Below are positions 1 to 6,183 of a stretch of 13,964 bases of DNA, one piece after another (position 1 is the stretch's first letter; each line of letters starts with the position of its first letter). Under the pieces are notes generated by a model, which did not search any database, was not told the origin of the DNA, and worked only from the letters and a program-made list of their open reading frames with translations. Location of the stretch: the NCBI GenBank assembly GCA_028290345.1, contig JAQGKB010000006.1:1-13964 (forward strand). Direction: 5' to 3'. This DNA comes from Hyphomicrobiales bacterium (GTDB lineage Bacteria; Pseudomonadota; Alphaproteobacteria; Rhizobiales; Devosiaceae). The position numbers were made by a program, and so were the translations under genes.

Positions 1-266
1 GCTACATGGCCAAAGAATTCAGCCGCCGCAGGATCCGCGTCAACTCCGTTGCGCCGGGCGCCACCCGAACGCGCATCGGCGACGACGCCTATGATAAGTA
101 TCCGGAAGTCATTCAGCAGATCGTCGACATGACTGCGCTGGGACGTCTCGGCGAAGCGAACGACGTGGGCGCCGTGATCGCAGCCGTGCTTTCGGATGAT
201 TTCCGGTGGGTGACCGGACAACACATCGAGGCTTCGGGTGGCGCCCGGCTGTCTGTCGGGAGTTAA
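1..266 (+). CDS. SDR-family oxidoreductase, C-terminal part (5' end outside window)
   Basis: This is the last ~87 codons of a classical short-chain dehydrogenase/reductase, an NAD(P)-dependent cytoplasmic oxidoreductase. The reading frame is open to the left edge, so the methionine at base 6 is internal and not the start. Visible family features are the post-catalytic segment RIRVNSVAPGATRT (PG motif shaping the cofactor site), the helix LGRLGEANDVGAVIAAVLSD and the C-terminal strand VTGQHIEASGG, which is the usual 'vtGq.i.vdGG' end. The Rossmann glycine motif and the catalytic Ser-Tyr-Lys lie off the window, so substrate and activity cannot be judged. It converges on the leftward SDR/TetR cassette. 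Confidence 0.85.
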   Translation, partial: YMAKEFSRRRIRVNSVAPGATRTRIGDDAYDKYPEVIQQIVDMTALGRLGEANDVGAVIAAVLSDDFRWVTGQHIEASGGARLSVGS

Positions 267-705
267 TGCCAGGAGGGATGGACGGTATCCAAGCCTAATC
301 AACCCAGGCTGAGCTTCCTGTGCAAAGGCGGCGCTTAGGCCCCGCCTAACTTTCAGACCGGGAACCGAGCTTTCATCGCGCCTGCGAGTTGGCGGTCAGA
401 CAGCGCGATCTACCCGCTCCATCGGGATAAAAGCCATGCGCGGGCGGCGCGGGTCAGAGGGTGGTGGTACTGCGCAAAGAGGTCGCCCCATCGACAAGGT
501 CTCTTATGAGCTCGTCTATCGAGAGGCCACCACCGAGTACCCCCGTAAGAAAACGGATGGTGGCGTTCCTGGGCAATCCGTCGCTGGACCAATCAAAGCC
601 AATCCATGCCTTCGAGCAAACTATGCCTTCCAGCTGAGGACTCCGGCCCGTCGCCGCGAGCCGACCAAGACATTCGACTTGACCGGCCCGTCGCATGCGG
701 CTGCC
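267..705. other. Gap between converging genes, no intact gene
   Basis: These 439 bases separate two converging SDR genes. Just after the first stop is an imperfect terminator-like inverted repeat (AGGCGG at 326-331 pairing with CCGCCT at 342-347, 10-base loop), followed by aactttc with no real T tract. The rest holds only a possible degenerate DUF433-like remnant on the minus strand, listed separately. The longer open frames here have no recognisable motif or ribosome-binding site. Confidence 0.5.
410..600 (-). pseudogene. Possible degenerate DUF433-like antitoxin remnant
   Basis: Read leftward, one frame gives ATIRFLTGVLGGGLSIDELI. This resembles the core of DUF433 antitoxin-like proteins, roughly 'ItVrdvLgyLagGmSidElladyP' as I recall it. 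The frame then drifts to a stop at 454-456. A second frame (ending at 410) continues with QYHHPLTRAARAWLL, which faintly recalls the following 'yPhLTredirAaL' segment. A frameshift near 480-500 would join them. There is no clear start or ribosome-binding site, and no PIN-like DUF5615 partner is nearby. A chance resemblance is possible, so this call is weak. Confidence 0.25.
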
Positions 706-1350
706 TTAAACCACAGTCTCCCAGGTCCAATCGGCCCGATTCTGGGCGTGCAAGGTCCAGAACGCGGCACCGATACTGTCGGCGACGGCGGAGCCTGCTT
801 CGACGCCCCGATTGACAGTGACGGTGGCGATATGAACGCCGCTTTCCGCAAGCGGGGCAAACAACGTCTCGGCAAGCGAGCGCAAGGCCACTTTGCCGAC
901 CGACAACGTCATCGCGCCAGCCATCGGCGTCAGCGCCACACCGCCGCCGGTCAGCAAGATCGTTCCTCGCTTGCTGTCGCTCATGGGCACGAGCGCCGCC
1001 TTGATGGCGGTCAGCGCGCTGGTCAGGTTGATGTTGATATCGGAATGTACCGTATCGGCGGGCTGGTCCTGCAGCGTTTGGATGCGGATACTGCCGCCGT
1101 TGTAGTGAAGCACTTCCAGGTCAGCAGAGTATTTTTCGACGAGAGCGGCCACTGCCTCCGGATCGGCGGCGTCGATCTGTTCGACAGTGACATTGCCTTT
1201 TGCTTGCTGGCGCAATTCAGCCGCAAGCGGCTCGAGGTTGGCTGGGTGGCGTGCGCTCATCACGACGTCATAGCCTTCTTTGTGAAAGCGCTTGGCCGTG
1301 CTGAAGCCCATGCCGCGACCGGTCGCGATGCCGAGGAATAGTTTGGTCAT
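706..1350 (-). CDS. Divergent SDR-like protein lacking the catalytic Tyr
   Basis: This 214-residue Rossmann-fold protein is second of two SDRs downstream of tetR. The start is taken at MTKLFLG because GAAGGA lies 9 bases upstream; an in-frame ATG at 1407 would place the start inside the preceding hairpin. The N-terminus has a shifted dinucleotide motif (GIATGRGMG, residues 7-15). The usual NNAG is YNGG (83-86). The usual active-site Ser region is LLTGGG (132-137). The YxxxK position reads LSVGK (149-153): Lys153 is kept but Tyr is Leu. From memory, a subgroup of SDRs has 'LS.GKaalR' here, so this may be a natural branch and not decay. It probably binds a nucleotide but may not be a standard dehydrogenase. 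Gap to the upstream SDR is 81 bases and contains two hairpins. Confidence 0.8.
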   Translation of the reverse strand: MTKLFLGIATGRGMGFSTAKRFHKEGYDVVMSARHPANLEPLAAELRQQAKGNVTVEQIDAADPEAVAALVEKYSADLEVLHYNGGSIRIQTLQDQPADTVHSDININLTSALTAIKAALVPMSDSKRGTILLTGGGVALTPMAGAMTLSVGKVALRSLAETLFAPLAESGVHIATVTVNRGVEAGSAVADSIGAAFWTLHAQNRADWTWETVV

Positions 1351-1388
1351 GAAAGTCGGTCCTTCGTGTTGATTGTGGATTGTCGAGA

Positions 1389-1437
1389 GGCCGATGGCGA
1401 CTGCCATCGGCCTTATGGGTTGAGCGGCTCCTCAACC
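1389..1437 (-). promoter_or_regulatory. Tandem hairpins between the two SDR genes
   Basis: Two adjacent perfect stem-loops sit in the short gap between the SDR genes. The first in transcription order is GGTTGAG/CTCAACC (1418-1424 with 1431-1437, 6-base loop); it overlaps the upstream gene's stop codon at 1432-1434. The second is GGCCGATGGC/GCCATCGGCC (1389-1398 with 1403-1412, 4-base loop). No T tract follows either stem on the minus strand, so a full intrinsic terminator is unlikely. They could protect the upstream mRNA or reduce expression of the second SDR. Confidence 0.55.
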
Positions 1438-2301
1438 AATCGAGAGCCGCTCCAGGAAAGAGAGGTCGGCTCCGTCGCGGTCGGTGGACTTGCTGATCTG
1501 TTCCCAAGCCGCCGTGGCTTTGTCCCGGGCGGCTTCGGCCATGCGCACCGCGAAGAGCGCGTCGCTGCCGAGGATCAGGTGGTAGGGAAGGGCATCCTCG
1601 CGGGACAGATCGAAGATCACCTTGGCATATTTTCGCAAATCACCGATCTCGTTTCCCGAGAGATGTTTCGTCATGGCCAGCATATGCCCGACGCTGGGTT
1701 CATAATCGGCTAGCAGCTCAGGTGCGTTCTGCGAGGCGAATTGCGCCCAGCTCGTGGGCATGCTGCCGGGTTCGACCGCGACGATCTTTACGCCGAACGC
1801 CGCGACCTCCTTGGCAACCGACTCCGTGAACCCGCCAACGGCAAACTTGGCTGCATGGTAGGCGCTCATGCCTGGCGCCCCCAGGCGGCCGGCCCCGGAC
1901 GAGATATTGATGATATGCCCGGATCGCTGTTCGCGCATGAAGGGGAGGGCGGCGCGGGTCAGGTTTACCACACCGAAAAAGTTCGCGTCGATCTGCGCTT
2001 TGAAGTCGTCTTCCGGCATCTGCTCGAAAGGCGCCACGGAGGCAAAGCCCGCATTGTTGACCACAACGTCGAGACCGCCAAAGCGATCGAGCGCGACCTG
2101 CACTGCGGCTCGTCCGGCGCTCGCGTCGGTCACGTCAAGTGTGGCCACCGCTATTCGATCGCCGTACTCCTGCTGCAGGTCGGCCAGGAGATGGGTTTTT
2201 CTGGCGGTGGCGACGAGCCGATCTCCCTCTTTGAGGACCGTCTCGGCAATGGTTCGGCCAAGACCATTCGCGCTTCCCGTGATCAGCCATGTCTTTGTCA
2301 T
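1432..2301 (-). CDS. Classical SDR-family oxidoreductase
   Basis: This complete 289-residue short-chain dehydrogenase/reductase is an NAD(P)-dependent oxidoreductase of the cytoplasm. All key motifs are present: TGSANGLG at residues 8-15 for cofactor binding, NNAG at 82-85, the catalytic Ser in NISS (Ser135), and YHAAK with Tyr148 and Lys152. The sequence after it, VAVEPGSMPTSWA, is the usual PG loop, and the tail is extended by ~60 residues as in many SDRs of ~280-290 residues. The cofactor preference and substrate cannot be read off. It lies 65 bases downstream of tetR, with a GAGT/ACTC dyad in the gap, so it is the likely main target of that repressor. Confidence 0.9.
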   Translation of the reverse strand: MTKTWLITGSANGLGRTIAETVLKEGDRLVATARKTHLLADLQQEYGDRIAVATLDVTDASAGRAAVQVALDRFGGLDVVVNNAGFASVAPFEQMPEDDFKAQIDANFFGVVNLTRAALPFMREQRSGHIINISSGAGRLGAPGMSAYHAAKFAVGGFTESVAKEVAAFGVKIVAVEPGSMPTSWAQFASQNAPELLADYEPSVGHMLAMTKHLSGNEIGDLRKYAKVIFDLSREDALPYHLILGSDALFAVRMAEAARDKATAAWEQISKSTDRDGADLSFLERLSIG

Positions 2302-2328
2302 ATCTTCATTTCTTTGTTAATAACAACC

Positions 2329-2340
2329 GAGTACGCACTC
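2329..2340. promoter_or_regulatory. Probable TetR operator in front of the SDR gene
   Basis: The dyad GAGTACGCACTC (GAGT-N4-ACTC) lies 28 bases before the SDR start codon. On the minus strand it reads TGAGTGCGTACTC, sharing the ten bases TGAGTGCGTA with the dyad in front of tetR. Directly upstream on the minus strand is TTTAAT, a possible -10 element, so a bound repressor would block the promoter. Binding is inferred from symmetry and recurrence. Confidence 0.55.
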
Positions 2341-2366
2341 ATTAAAAGTGCAAAACAAATATGCTC

Positions 2367-2939
2367 TTACCTGGGGGATATCGCCCCCCACAGGGCTTCC
2401 CATCCAAGGCGGCTGTACTCATCGAGCCTACCGCCATCCTTTGCCGTCATTTCGAACACCATGTCGGCTAGGCCCTCCATCAGCCGCGCCAAGAAAGCGA
2501 CCGGCTGTTCACGCAGGGCGCCGGATCGAAGGTCTTGCTCAATCATCCCCTGGATGTCGGTGCACGTTTCATCTTCTGCTCGGCGCTTCGCCTCGGTAAT
2601 TTTCTCGTAGACGGCGAGCTGCCGCATGGCCTCCCGCTTTTCCGGATTTTTCGCGCGCCATTCAATCAAGCGAATCCAAAGATGCCGAAATCGATCCTCC
2701 ACGTTGGCTCGCGAGGGATAGCCGGCGGTGAGTGTAATCCGGAGATCCGTCTTGAGATCGAGGTAGAGTTGGCTAAGCAGTTCGTCTTTGGAGGCAAAAT
2801 AGACAAACAGCGTGCCTTCAGCGACGCCCGCATCCTTGGCAATCCTCGAGGTGGAGGCGGCAATGCCCAACAAGGCAACGGCCTCGGTGGCCGCCAACAA
2901 GATTGCCGTTCGTTTCTCTTCGCTTAAAGGCCGGGCCAT
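2367..2939 (-). CDS. TetR/AcrR-family transcriptional repressor
   Basis: This 190-residue one-component regulator has an N-terminal DNA-binding helix-turn-helix at about residues 28-50 (TSRIAKDAGVAEGTLFVYFA), with the family's 'G...gtlY.yF.sKdeLl' signature and YF replaced by VYF. The remaining ~135 residues form the helical ligand/dimer domain, which is too variable to predict an inducer. The length matches the family. It heads a leftward cassette with two SDRs, a common arrangement in which the repressor controls detoxification or catabolic reductases. No strong Shine-Dalgarno precedes the ATG. A GAGT/ACTC dyad just upstream suggests autoregulation. Confidence 0.92.
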   Translation of the reverse strand: MARPLSEEKRTAILLAATEAVALLGIAASTSRIAKDAGVAEGTLFVYFASKDELLSQLYLDLKTDLRITLTAGYPSRANVEDRFRHLWIRLIEWRAKNPEKREAMRQLAVYEKITEAKRRAEDETCTDIQGMIEQDLRSGALREQPVAFLARLMEGLADMVFEMTAKDGGRLDEYSRLGWEALWGAISPR

Positions 2940-2950
2940 AGGTCACATCA

Positions 2951-2993
2951 TGAGTGCGTAGGTACTCATCTACGATCGTGATGACTCTGTCAA
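2951..2993 (-). promoter_or_regulatory. tetR promoter with overlapping operator
   Basis: On the minus strand there is TTGACA (2988-2993) and, 15 bases on, TAGATG (2967-2972), a plausible but sub-optimally spaced -35/-10 pair. Overlapping the -10 and the expected start is the dyad TGAGTGCGTAGGTACTCA (2951-2968; TGAGT-N8-ACTCA). It shares TGAGTGCGTA with the site before the SDR gene but carries four extra bases in the spacer. The layout fits autorepression. Confidence 0.5.
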
Positions 2994-3170
2994 GCGAAGA
3001 GATCGACGGTCAGGCACGTCGTCCTCGCCGATCTGCCGCGTCAGAATGTCGGTAGGCAAGGGGTCTCGACGCCGATCGGCGTCCCAAACCTCTGATTGTC
3101 CTGCTCGGGGAGGGGCAATCAGCTCCGCCGCTTCACAGCCTATACACGACCCGCACCACCGAGCCGTACT

Positions 3171-3196
3171 GGATCCCGAATAAAGCTCGGGATGAC
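3171..3196. repeat. Short intergenic inverted repeat
   Basis: ATCCCGA (3173-3179) pairs with TCGGGAT (3187-3193) around a 7-base loop, with ggatcc and gatgac flanks. This matches the general form (ATCCCGG...CCGGGAT with GGATCC/GATGAC ends) of a repeat frequent between genes in alphaproteobacteria, as I recall it. Only one copy is in the window, so its dispersed nature is inferred. Confidence 0.55.
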
Positions 3197-3266
3197 ACCA
3201 GCGGGTGGGCAAAGGTGTGGCACCCCATCCGCCACCTCCCCGTTTCCGGCGATCGCCAACAGCTTA

Positions 3267-3291
3267 GGAACAAGTTGTCGCACACCTCGTT
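3267..3291 (+). promoter_or_regulatory. EcfG-type general stress promoter
   Basis: GGAAC (3267-3271) and CGTT (3288-3291) are separated by exactly 16 bases, matching the GGAAC-N16/17-CGTT consensus of the alphaproteobacterial general-stress sigma factor EcfG. Transcription would begin near 3298, giving a leader of about 40 bases before the ATG at 3338. A good Shine-Dalgarno (AGAGAGGA, 3324-3331) lies within that leader. Confidence 0.7.
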
Positions 3292-3337
3292 ATGAGGCCG
3301 CGGAGGCGCATAAAAGTATTCAAAGAGAGGACTGCGC

Positions 3338-4945
3338 ATGACACGATCAAAACTCGCATTCACCCTCGCCATCGCCGCTTTGATGGCGGCGGCGCCATTG
3401 GGAAATCTGCCAAGCTACATGCCGTTCGGGACGGCACCTGCTCAGGCCCAGCAGGTCAAGGTCAGCTTCAGCGTTTTTTATGACGGGTTGGCCCAATACG
3501 GCAAGTGGGTGAAGCATGCCAAATATAAGTATGTGTGGTGCCCGCAGGTGGAGCGCGCCTGGTCGCCCTACACGAATGGCCATTGGGTGTATCTTGCCGA
3601 CCGCGGTTGGTACTTCGCCTCGGACGAACCGTTCGCATGGGCCGCTTACCACTATGGCCGCTGGTTTGATGACCAAGACATCGGCTGGTGCTGGGTCCCT
3701 GGCAATTTGTGGGCACCCGCCTGGGTGACCTGGCGCAAGAGCAACGACTATGTCGGGTGGGCGCCGCTGCCTCCGGAGAACGACGGCTTTGCCGTGAGCG
3801 TCAAAATCTCGACGCGCGACGTGCCGAGGAACTATTGGGCCTTCGTGCCGGTGAAGAGCTTCCTGCGGCCGCAATTGCGGGCGGACATCATCATCGGCGA
3901 TAGCCAGCCGGATGTGTTCCAGCGGACCGAAGTCGTCGGGCCGGTGGTCATCCAAAACAATATTGTCGTTAACAACGTTATCAACGTCGACTTCATCCAG
4001 CAGCAGACCAATGAGAAGGTGGTTGTGCTGAAGGCGCAGGAGGTGAACGATCCCAAGCAGGTCACTGCCCAGCCGCAAGGCGATACAGTTGCGATCTTTG
4101 CACGGCAGCTACCTGAGCCCAAGCAGGACGAAGTGCCTGCGCAGGCACTAGAACCGCAACAGGCTGCCCAGGAGCTCAAAGCCGGGGCTCCGGCCGCCGG
4201 CGTCAACGCCCAGACCAGCACCGATCCCAATGCCGCTCAGCCGGGCGCTGCGGCGGGTGCCAATGCCGCGGCTGGCGCCAATGCCCAACCGGCCACACCG
4301 GCGACTTGTCCGGACGACAGGAAGGTGAATGGCGTCTGCCCGGTGGTTCCGAAAGCCAAGGTTGATGCCAACGCAAAGGCAGCGACCGACAGCAATGCCG
4401 CCAATCCGGCGGACACCAACCAGGCGGCTCCAGCAGCCAAGAAGGCGGGTCCGGCCGCTGACCAGACGGCTCCTGCAGCCAACGCCAAGCAGGCTCCCGC
4501 CCTCCAGGATCAGACAGCGGCTCCGGCCAAGGCTGACACTCCGGCCAAGACCGAGACGCCAAACGCCAAGCCTGCCGCCAATGCCAAGGCCAAGCCCGCT
4601 TGCCCTGAGGCGGAGATGGTGAACGGTGCCTGCCCGACGGGTACCAAGACCAACAAGCCGGCGGCCAATACCAAGCAGGCTCCGGCCGATACTGCCAAGC
4701 AGGCTGCTCCTGCTTCGCAGGACCAGACGGCGGCTCCGGCCGCTCCTGGTGCCGCGGATACGTCCAAAGCTCAGCCGGCCGACCGGCAGGTTGCGCCCGC
4801 GCCTGAAAAGAAGGCTGCGCCCAACTGCCAGCCTGATGAACAGCTGGTCAAAGGGCAGTGCGTGCCGACCAAGGCTAAAGGCGGCGCCGCTGCCGGCGCC
4901 AATGCCGAGGCTCCGGCCGACGCACCAGCACCCGTCGCTCAATAA
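3338..4945 (+). CDS. Exported DUF6600-like protein with Ala/Pro-rich, Cys-pair repeat tail
   Basis: This 535-residue protein is predicted to be exported. Residues 1-37 form a signal peptide (hydrophobic run LAFTLAIAALMAAAPLG, likely cleavage after AQA). Residues ~45-190 resemble DUF6600 domains: repeated aromatic motifs such as YGKWV, NGHWVY, YHYGRWF, WCWVPG, WAPAWVTW and YVGWAPLPP. Residues ~190-290 are hydrophilic with an Asn/Val-rich stretch (VIQNNIVVNNVINVDF). From ~290 to the end the chain is low-complexity Ala/Pro/Lys/Gln, probably disordered, and carries three related Cys-pair motifs (CPDDRKVNGVC at 324-334, CPEAEMVNGAC at 422-432, CQPDEQLVKGQC at 497-508). No enzyme motif is visible. 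A role in the periplasm or outer envelope is inferred. The start is supported by the signal peptide and AGAGAGGA. It stands alone, between its own promoter and terminator. Confidence 0.85.
   Translation: MTRSKLAFTLAIAALMAAAPLGNLPSYMPFGTAPAQAQQVKVSFSVFYDGLAQYGKWVKHAKYKYVWCPQVERAWSPYTNGHWVYLADRGWYFASDEPFAWAAYHYGRWFDDQDIGWCWVPGNLWAPAWVTWRKSNDYVGWAPLPPENDGFAVSVKISTRDVPRNYWAFVPVKSFLRPQLRADIIIGDSQPDVFQRTEVVGPVVIQNNIVVNNVINVDFIQQQTNEKVVVLKAQEVNDPKQVTAQPQGDTVAIFARQLPEPKQDEVPAQALEPQQAAQELKAGAPAAGVNAQTSTDPNAAQPGAAAGANAAAGANAQPATPATCPDDRKVNGVCPVVPKAKVDANAKAATDSNAANPADTNQAAPAAKKAGPAADQTAPAANAKQAPALQDQTAAPAKADTPAKTETPNAKPAANAKAKPACPEAEMVNGACPTGTKTNKPAANTKQAPADTAKQAAPASQDQTAAPAAPGAADTSKAQPADRQVAPAPEKKAAPNCQPDEQLVKGQCVPTKAKGGAAAGANAEAPADAPAPVAQ
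4210..4925 (+). repeat. Intragenic modular repeats in the protein tail
   Basis: The 3' half of the gene is built from short recurring units: QDQTAAPA occurs twice with a third shortened form (DQTAPAA), KQAP recurs, and the Cys-pair motif 'CP.....VNG.CP' appears at 4307, 4601 and, in altered form, 4826. The DNA is similar between units (for example ccaagcaggct three times), consistent with growth by slippage or recombination. Copy number may differ between strains. Confidence 0.7.
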
Positions 4946-4966
4946 GCTTAGTGACGGCTCACTCCA

Positions 4967-4998
4967 GGCGGCATCCTCGCGATGCCGCCCTTTTCTTT
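4967..4998 (+). terminator. Intrinsic terminator
   Basis: A perfect 9-bp stem GGCGGCATC/GATGCCGCC (4967-4975 with 4981-4989) with a CTCGC loop is followed by cttttcttt. It lies 21 bases after the stop codon of the exported protein gene. Confidence 0.9.
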
Positions 4999-5206
4999 GG
5001 TAGTGCAGTTATGGCCTGCGAATGAACGTCCGCGAACTTCATAGCGCCGACAGAACCTGCCAGTCTGCTCCCGGCCCCCCACTGTCGGCAATGCGCCCCT
5101 TTGCGGCCGTTCGCTCGCCGCTTCCCCCTTCTTAAAAGCTGCCAGTCCGCTTAACCACCGATGGCGGCCGCAATGGGGTGGGAAGCGGTCGTGCCGATGG
5201 CGAAGG
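4999..5206. other. Gene-free segment of repeat-like sequence
   Basis: No gene is visible. The segment contains an 8-bp inverted repeat (GCCGACAG 5046-5053, CTGTCGGC 5082-5089) with a 28-base spacer. Its right part (about 5150-5230, aatggggtgggaagcggtcg and following) resembles non-coding sequence I recall as widely repeated in Hyphomicrobiales and Sphingomonadales genomes, often mis-annotated as small proteins. This cannot be confirmed from one copy. Confidence 0.35.
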
Positions 5207-5366
5207 TCAGCTTCGGACATGTCGGCTCAGCATCGAGCGACCATCGACCACATCGACGGCCAGGGTTTCGCCTTCGGCCAGGTGCAGTGCACCACGAGGT
5301 TTCGCGGGCACGGTGACCTGAAACGACCCCCGACCTTTTTGACCGTGACAGTGCCGTAGCGACCAT
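5207..5366 (-). pseudogene. Frameshifted AbrB/MazE-type antitoxin remnant
   Basis: Leftward, one frame reads KGRGSFQVTVPAKPRGALHL then AEGETLAVDVVDGRSML and a stop at 5207. This is the swapped-hairpin AbrB DNA-binding core ('.vtvpk.fR..l.l.eGd.l.v...dg'). The preceding residues are split over the other two frames: YGTVTVKK in one and the start MVATA in another. At least one indel, near the A5 run at about 5336-5340, has broken the gene, and a second near 5350 is likely. The C-terminus runs into repeat-like sequence. No toxin gene is adjacent. It begins 9 bases after the M20 fragment's stop. A sequencing error in the A run could mimic one of the indels. Confidence 0.6.
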
Positions 5367-5375
5367 TGGTCTACA

Positions 5376-5897
5376 TCAGCGCTGGGCAGCGCTGAGCTGA
5401 TCCTTGAGGTTTCCGACCATCTCCAAGCAGGCATCTAGTTCTTTGATTTCAATGTATTCATTTGGCTTATGGGCCTGCTCGATCGAACCAGGACCGCAGA
5501 TCACGGTGGAGATTCCCTGCTGCTGAAATAGTCCGGCCTCAGTGCCGAACGAAACGCACGAGGCTGGAGCGCGATCACCGGTCAGCACCCGTACAAGGGT
5601 CTCTGCCTCCGATTGGCTCATCGGCTCAAGCCCGGCTACCTCCCCGATTACATGGGTGACGATGTCGGCCGAGGCAGAGGTCTTGCGCATGCGCGGCAGC
5701 AATTCGCCGGTGACATAGTCCTCGATGTGCGCCTTGGCAAAGCTGAAATCCGGGGCGTTCACCGGACGCAACTCCCAGTCGACAGCGCAGCTTCCGGCAA
5801 TGATGTTGCGCGCGGCGCCGCCTACAATGCGTCCGACCTGAAGGGTTGACCAAGGAGGATCGAAGCGCGACGCTTCGGGGCTGCGCGCCCTCAGCAT
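5376..5897 (-). pseudogene. ArgE-like M20 deacetylase, C-terminal fragment
   Basis: The frame encodes the C-terminal ~170 residues of an ArgE/acetylornithine-deacetylase-type M20 metallopeptidase (full enzymes are ~380-390). Homology starts at RFDPPWSTLQVGRIVGG, in the lid/dimerisation domain, and continues through FGTEAGLFQQQGISTVICGP and SIEQAHKPNEY; the His of HKP is one of the metal ligands. The N-terminal catalytic half with the HxD, bridging Asp and Glu-Glu residues is missing, so it should be inactive. The first ATG follows the truncated eutC stop by one base (TGA-C-ATG), so it could be translated by coupling. Family members remove acetyl groups from N-acetyl amino acids, which would suit acetyl-diaminobutyrate in ectoine breakdown, but that role is conjecture. 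Confidence 0.8.
5861..5877. repeat. Hairpin beside the eutC/M20 junction
   Basis: CGAAGCG (5861-5867) and CGCTTCG (5871-5877) form a perfect 7-bp stem with a 3-base loop. It lies about 22 bases inside the M20 fragment, just where recognisable M20 homology begins (SRFDPP). It may be chance coding sequence or may have helped the deletion that joined the two genes. Confidence 0.4.
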
Positions 5898-5898
5898 G

Positions 5899-6183
5899 TC
5901 ACCACAGCACCATCAGCCCGTTGACCGAGGGCAGGCCGATTGTGGGATTGTCAAAAAAACCGGGACTGATCTTGATGGCAAAGGTCTCGAGGCCGGGCAC
6001 ATAAGCTGTCTTGACGTCGACCTCGCCATTGGCCTCGGCGATATCGAGCCGCAGGATCGGTGGCATCACCACAGCGCGCGTGGCGAGCGCGAGAAACGCC
6101 TCTTCAACGCAAGCGATGGCAGCCATATCCAGTGGCACCAGGGCCCGCAGGTCGCGCTCGGTGAGAACGGTGATCTCGGCCAT
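5899..6183 (-). pseudogene. eutC: Ectoine utilization protein EutC, truncated after ~93 residues
   Basis: The reading frame starts as a normal EutC, an ornithine-cyclodeaminase/mu-crystallin-family protein of ectoine catabolism normally ~330 residues long. TERDLRALVPLDMAAIACVE, MPPILRLDI, EVDVKTAYVPGLETFAIKIS and PGFFDNPTIGLPSVNGLMVL are all typical of its N-terminal domain. After GLMVL one Trp and a TGA follow, and the NAD-binding domain is absent. The sequence then switches to the M20 fragment, so a deletion is the simplest explanation. The ATG follows the eutB stop directly (TAG-ATG), as expected for a translationally coupled operon. Confidence 0.88.

Larger units (their letters stand above)
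2940..3337. other. Divergent intergenic region between tetR and the DUF6600-like gene
   Basis: This 398-base region holds the tetR promoter/operator at its left end, a dispersed-type inverted repeat at 3171-3196, and an EcfG-type promoter at 3267-3291. I see no gene in it. The open frames on both strands lack ribosome-binding sites and family motifs. Confidence 0.65.

Noticed and set aside
361..385. A second GGAAC motif as an EcfG promoter
   Set aside because: No CGTT occurs 16 or 17 bases downstream, and no gene starts nearby on that strand.
436..1341. A 301-codon open frame on the plus strand
   Set aside because: It lies mostly antisense to the SDR gene at 706-1350, is Arg/His/Gly-rich without motifs, and lacks a ribosome-binding site. 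It is a GC-rich shadow frame.
1741..2610. A 289-codon plus-strand frame opposite the SDR and tetR
   Set aside because: It crosses two well-supported minus-strand genes and shows no recognisable domain.
4307..4864. The Cys-pair repeats as a CRISPR-like or heme c (CxxCH) array
   Set aside because: The repeats are coding and too diverged for CRISPR, and the Cys spacing is C-x9/10-C without His, so no c-type heme site is present.
3347..4942. Long minus-strand frames opposite the DUF6600-like gene (3347-4078, 4148-4942)
   Set aside because: Their Leu/Gly/Arg- or His/Asp-rich composition mirrors the Ala/Pro-rich coding strand. No ribosome-binding site or family motif is present.
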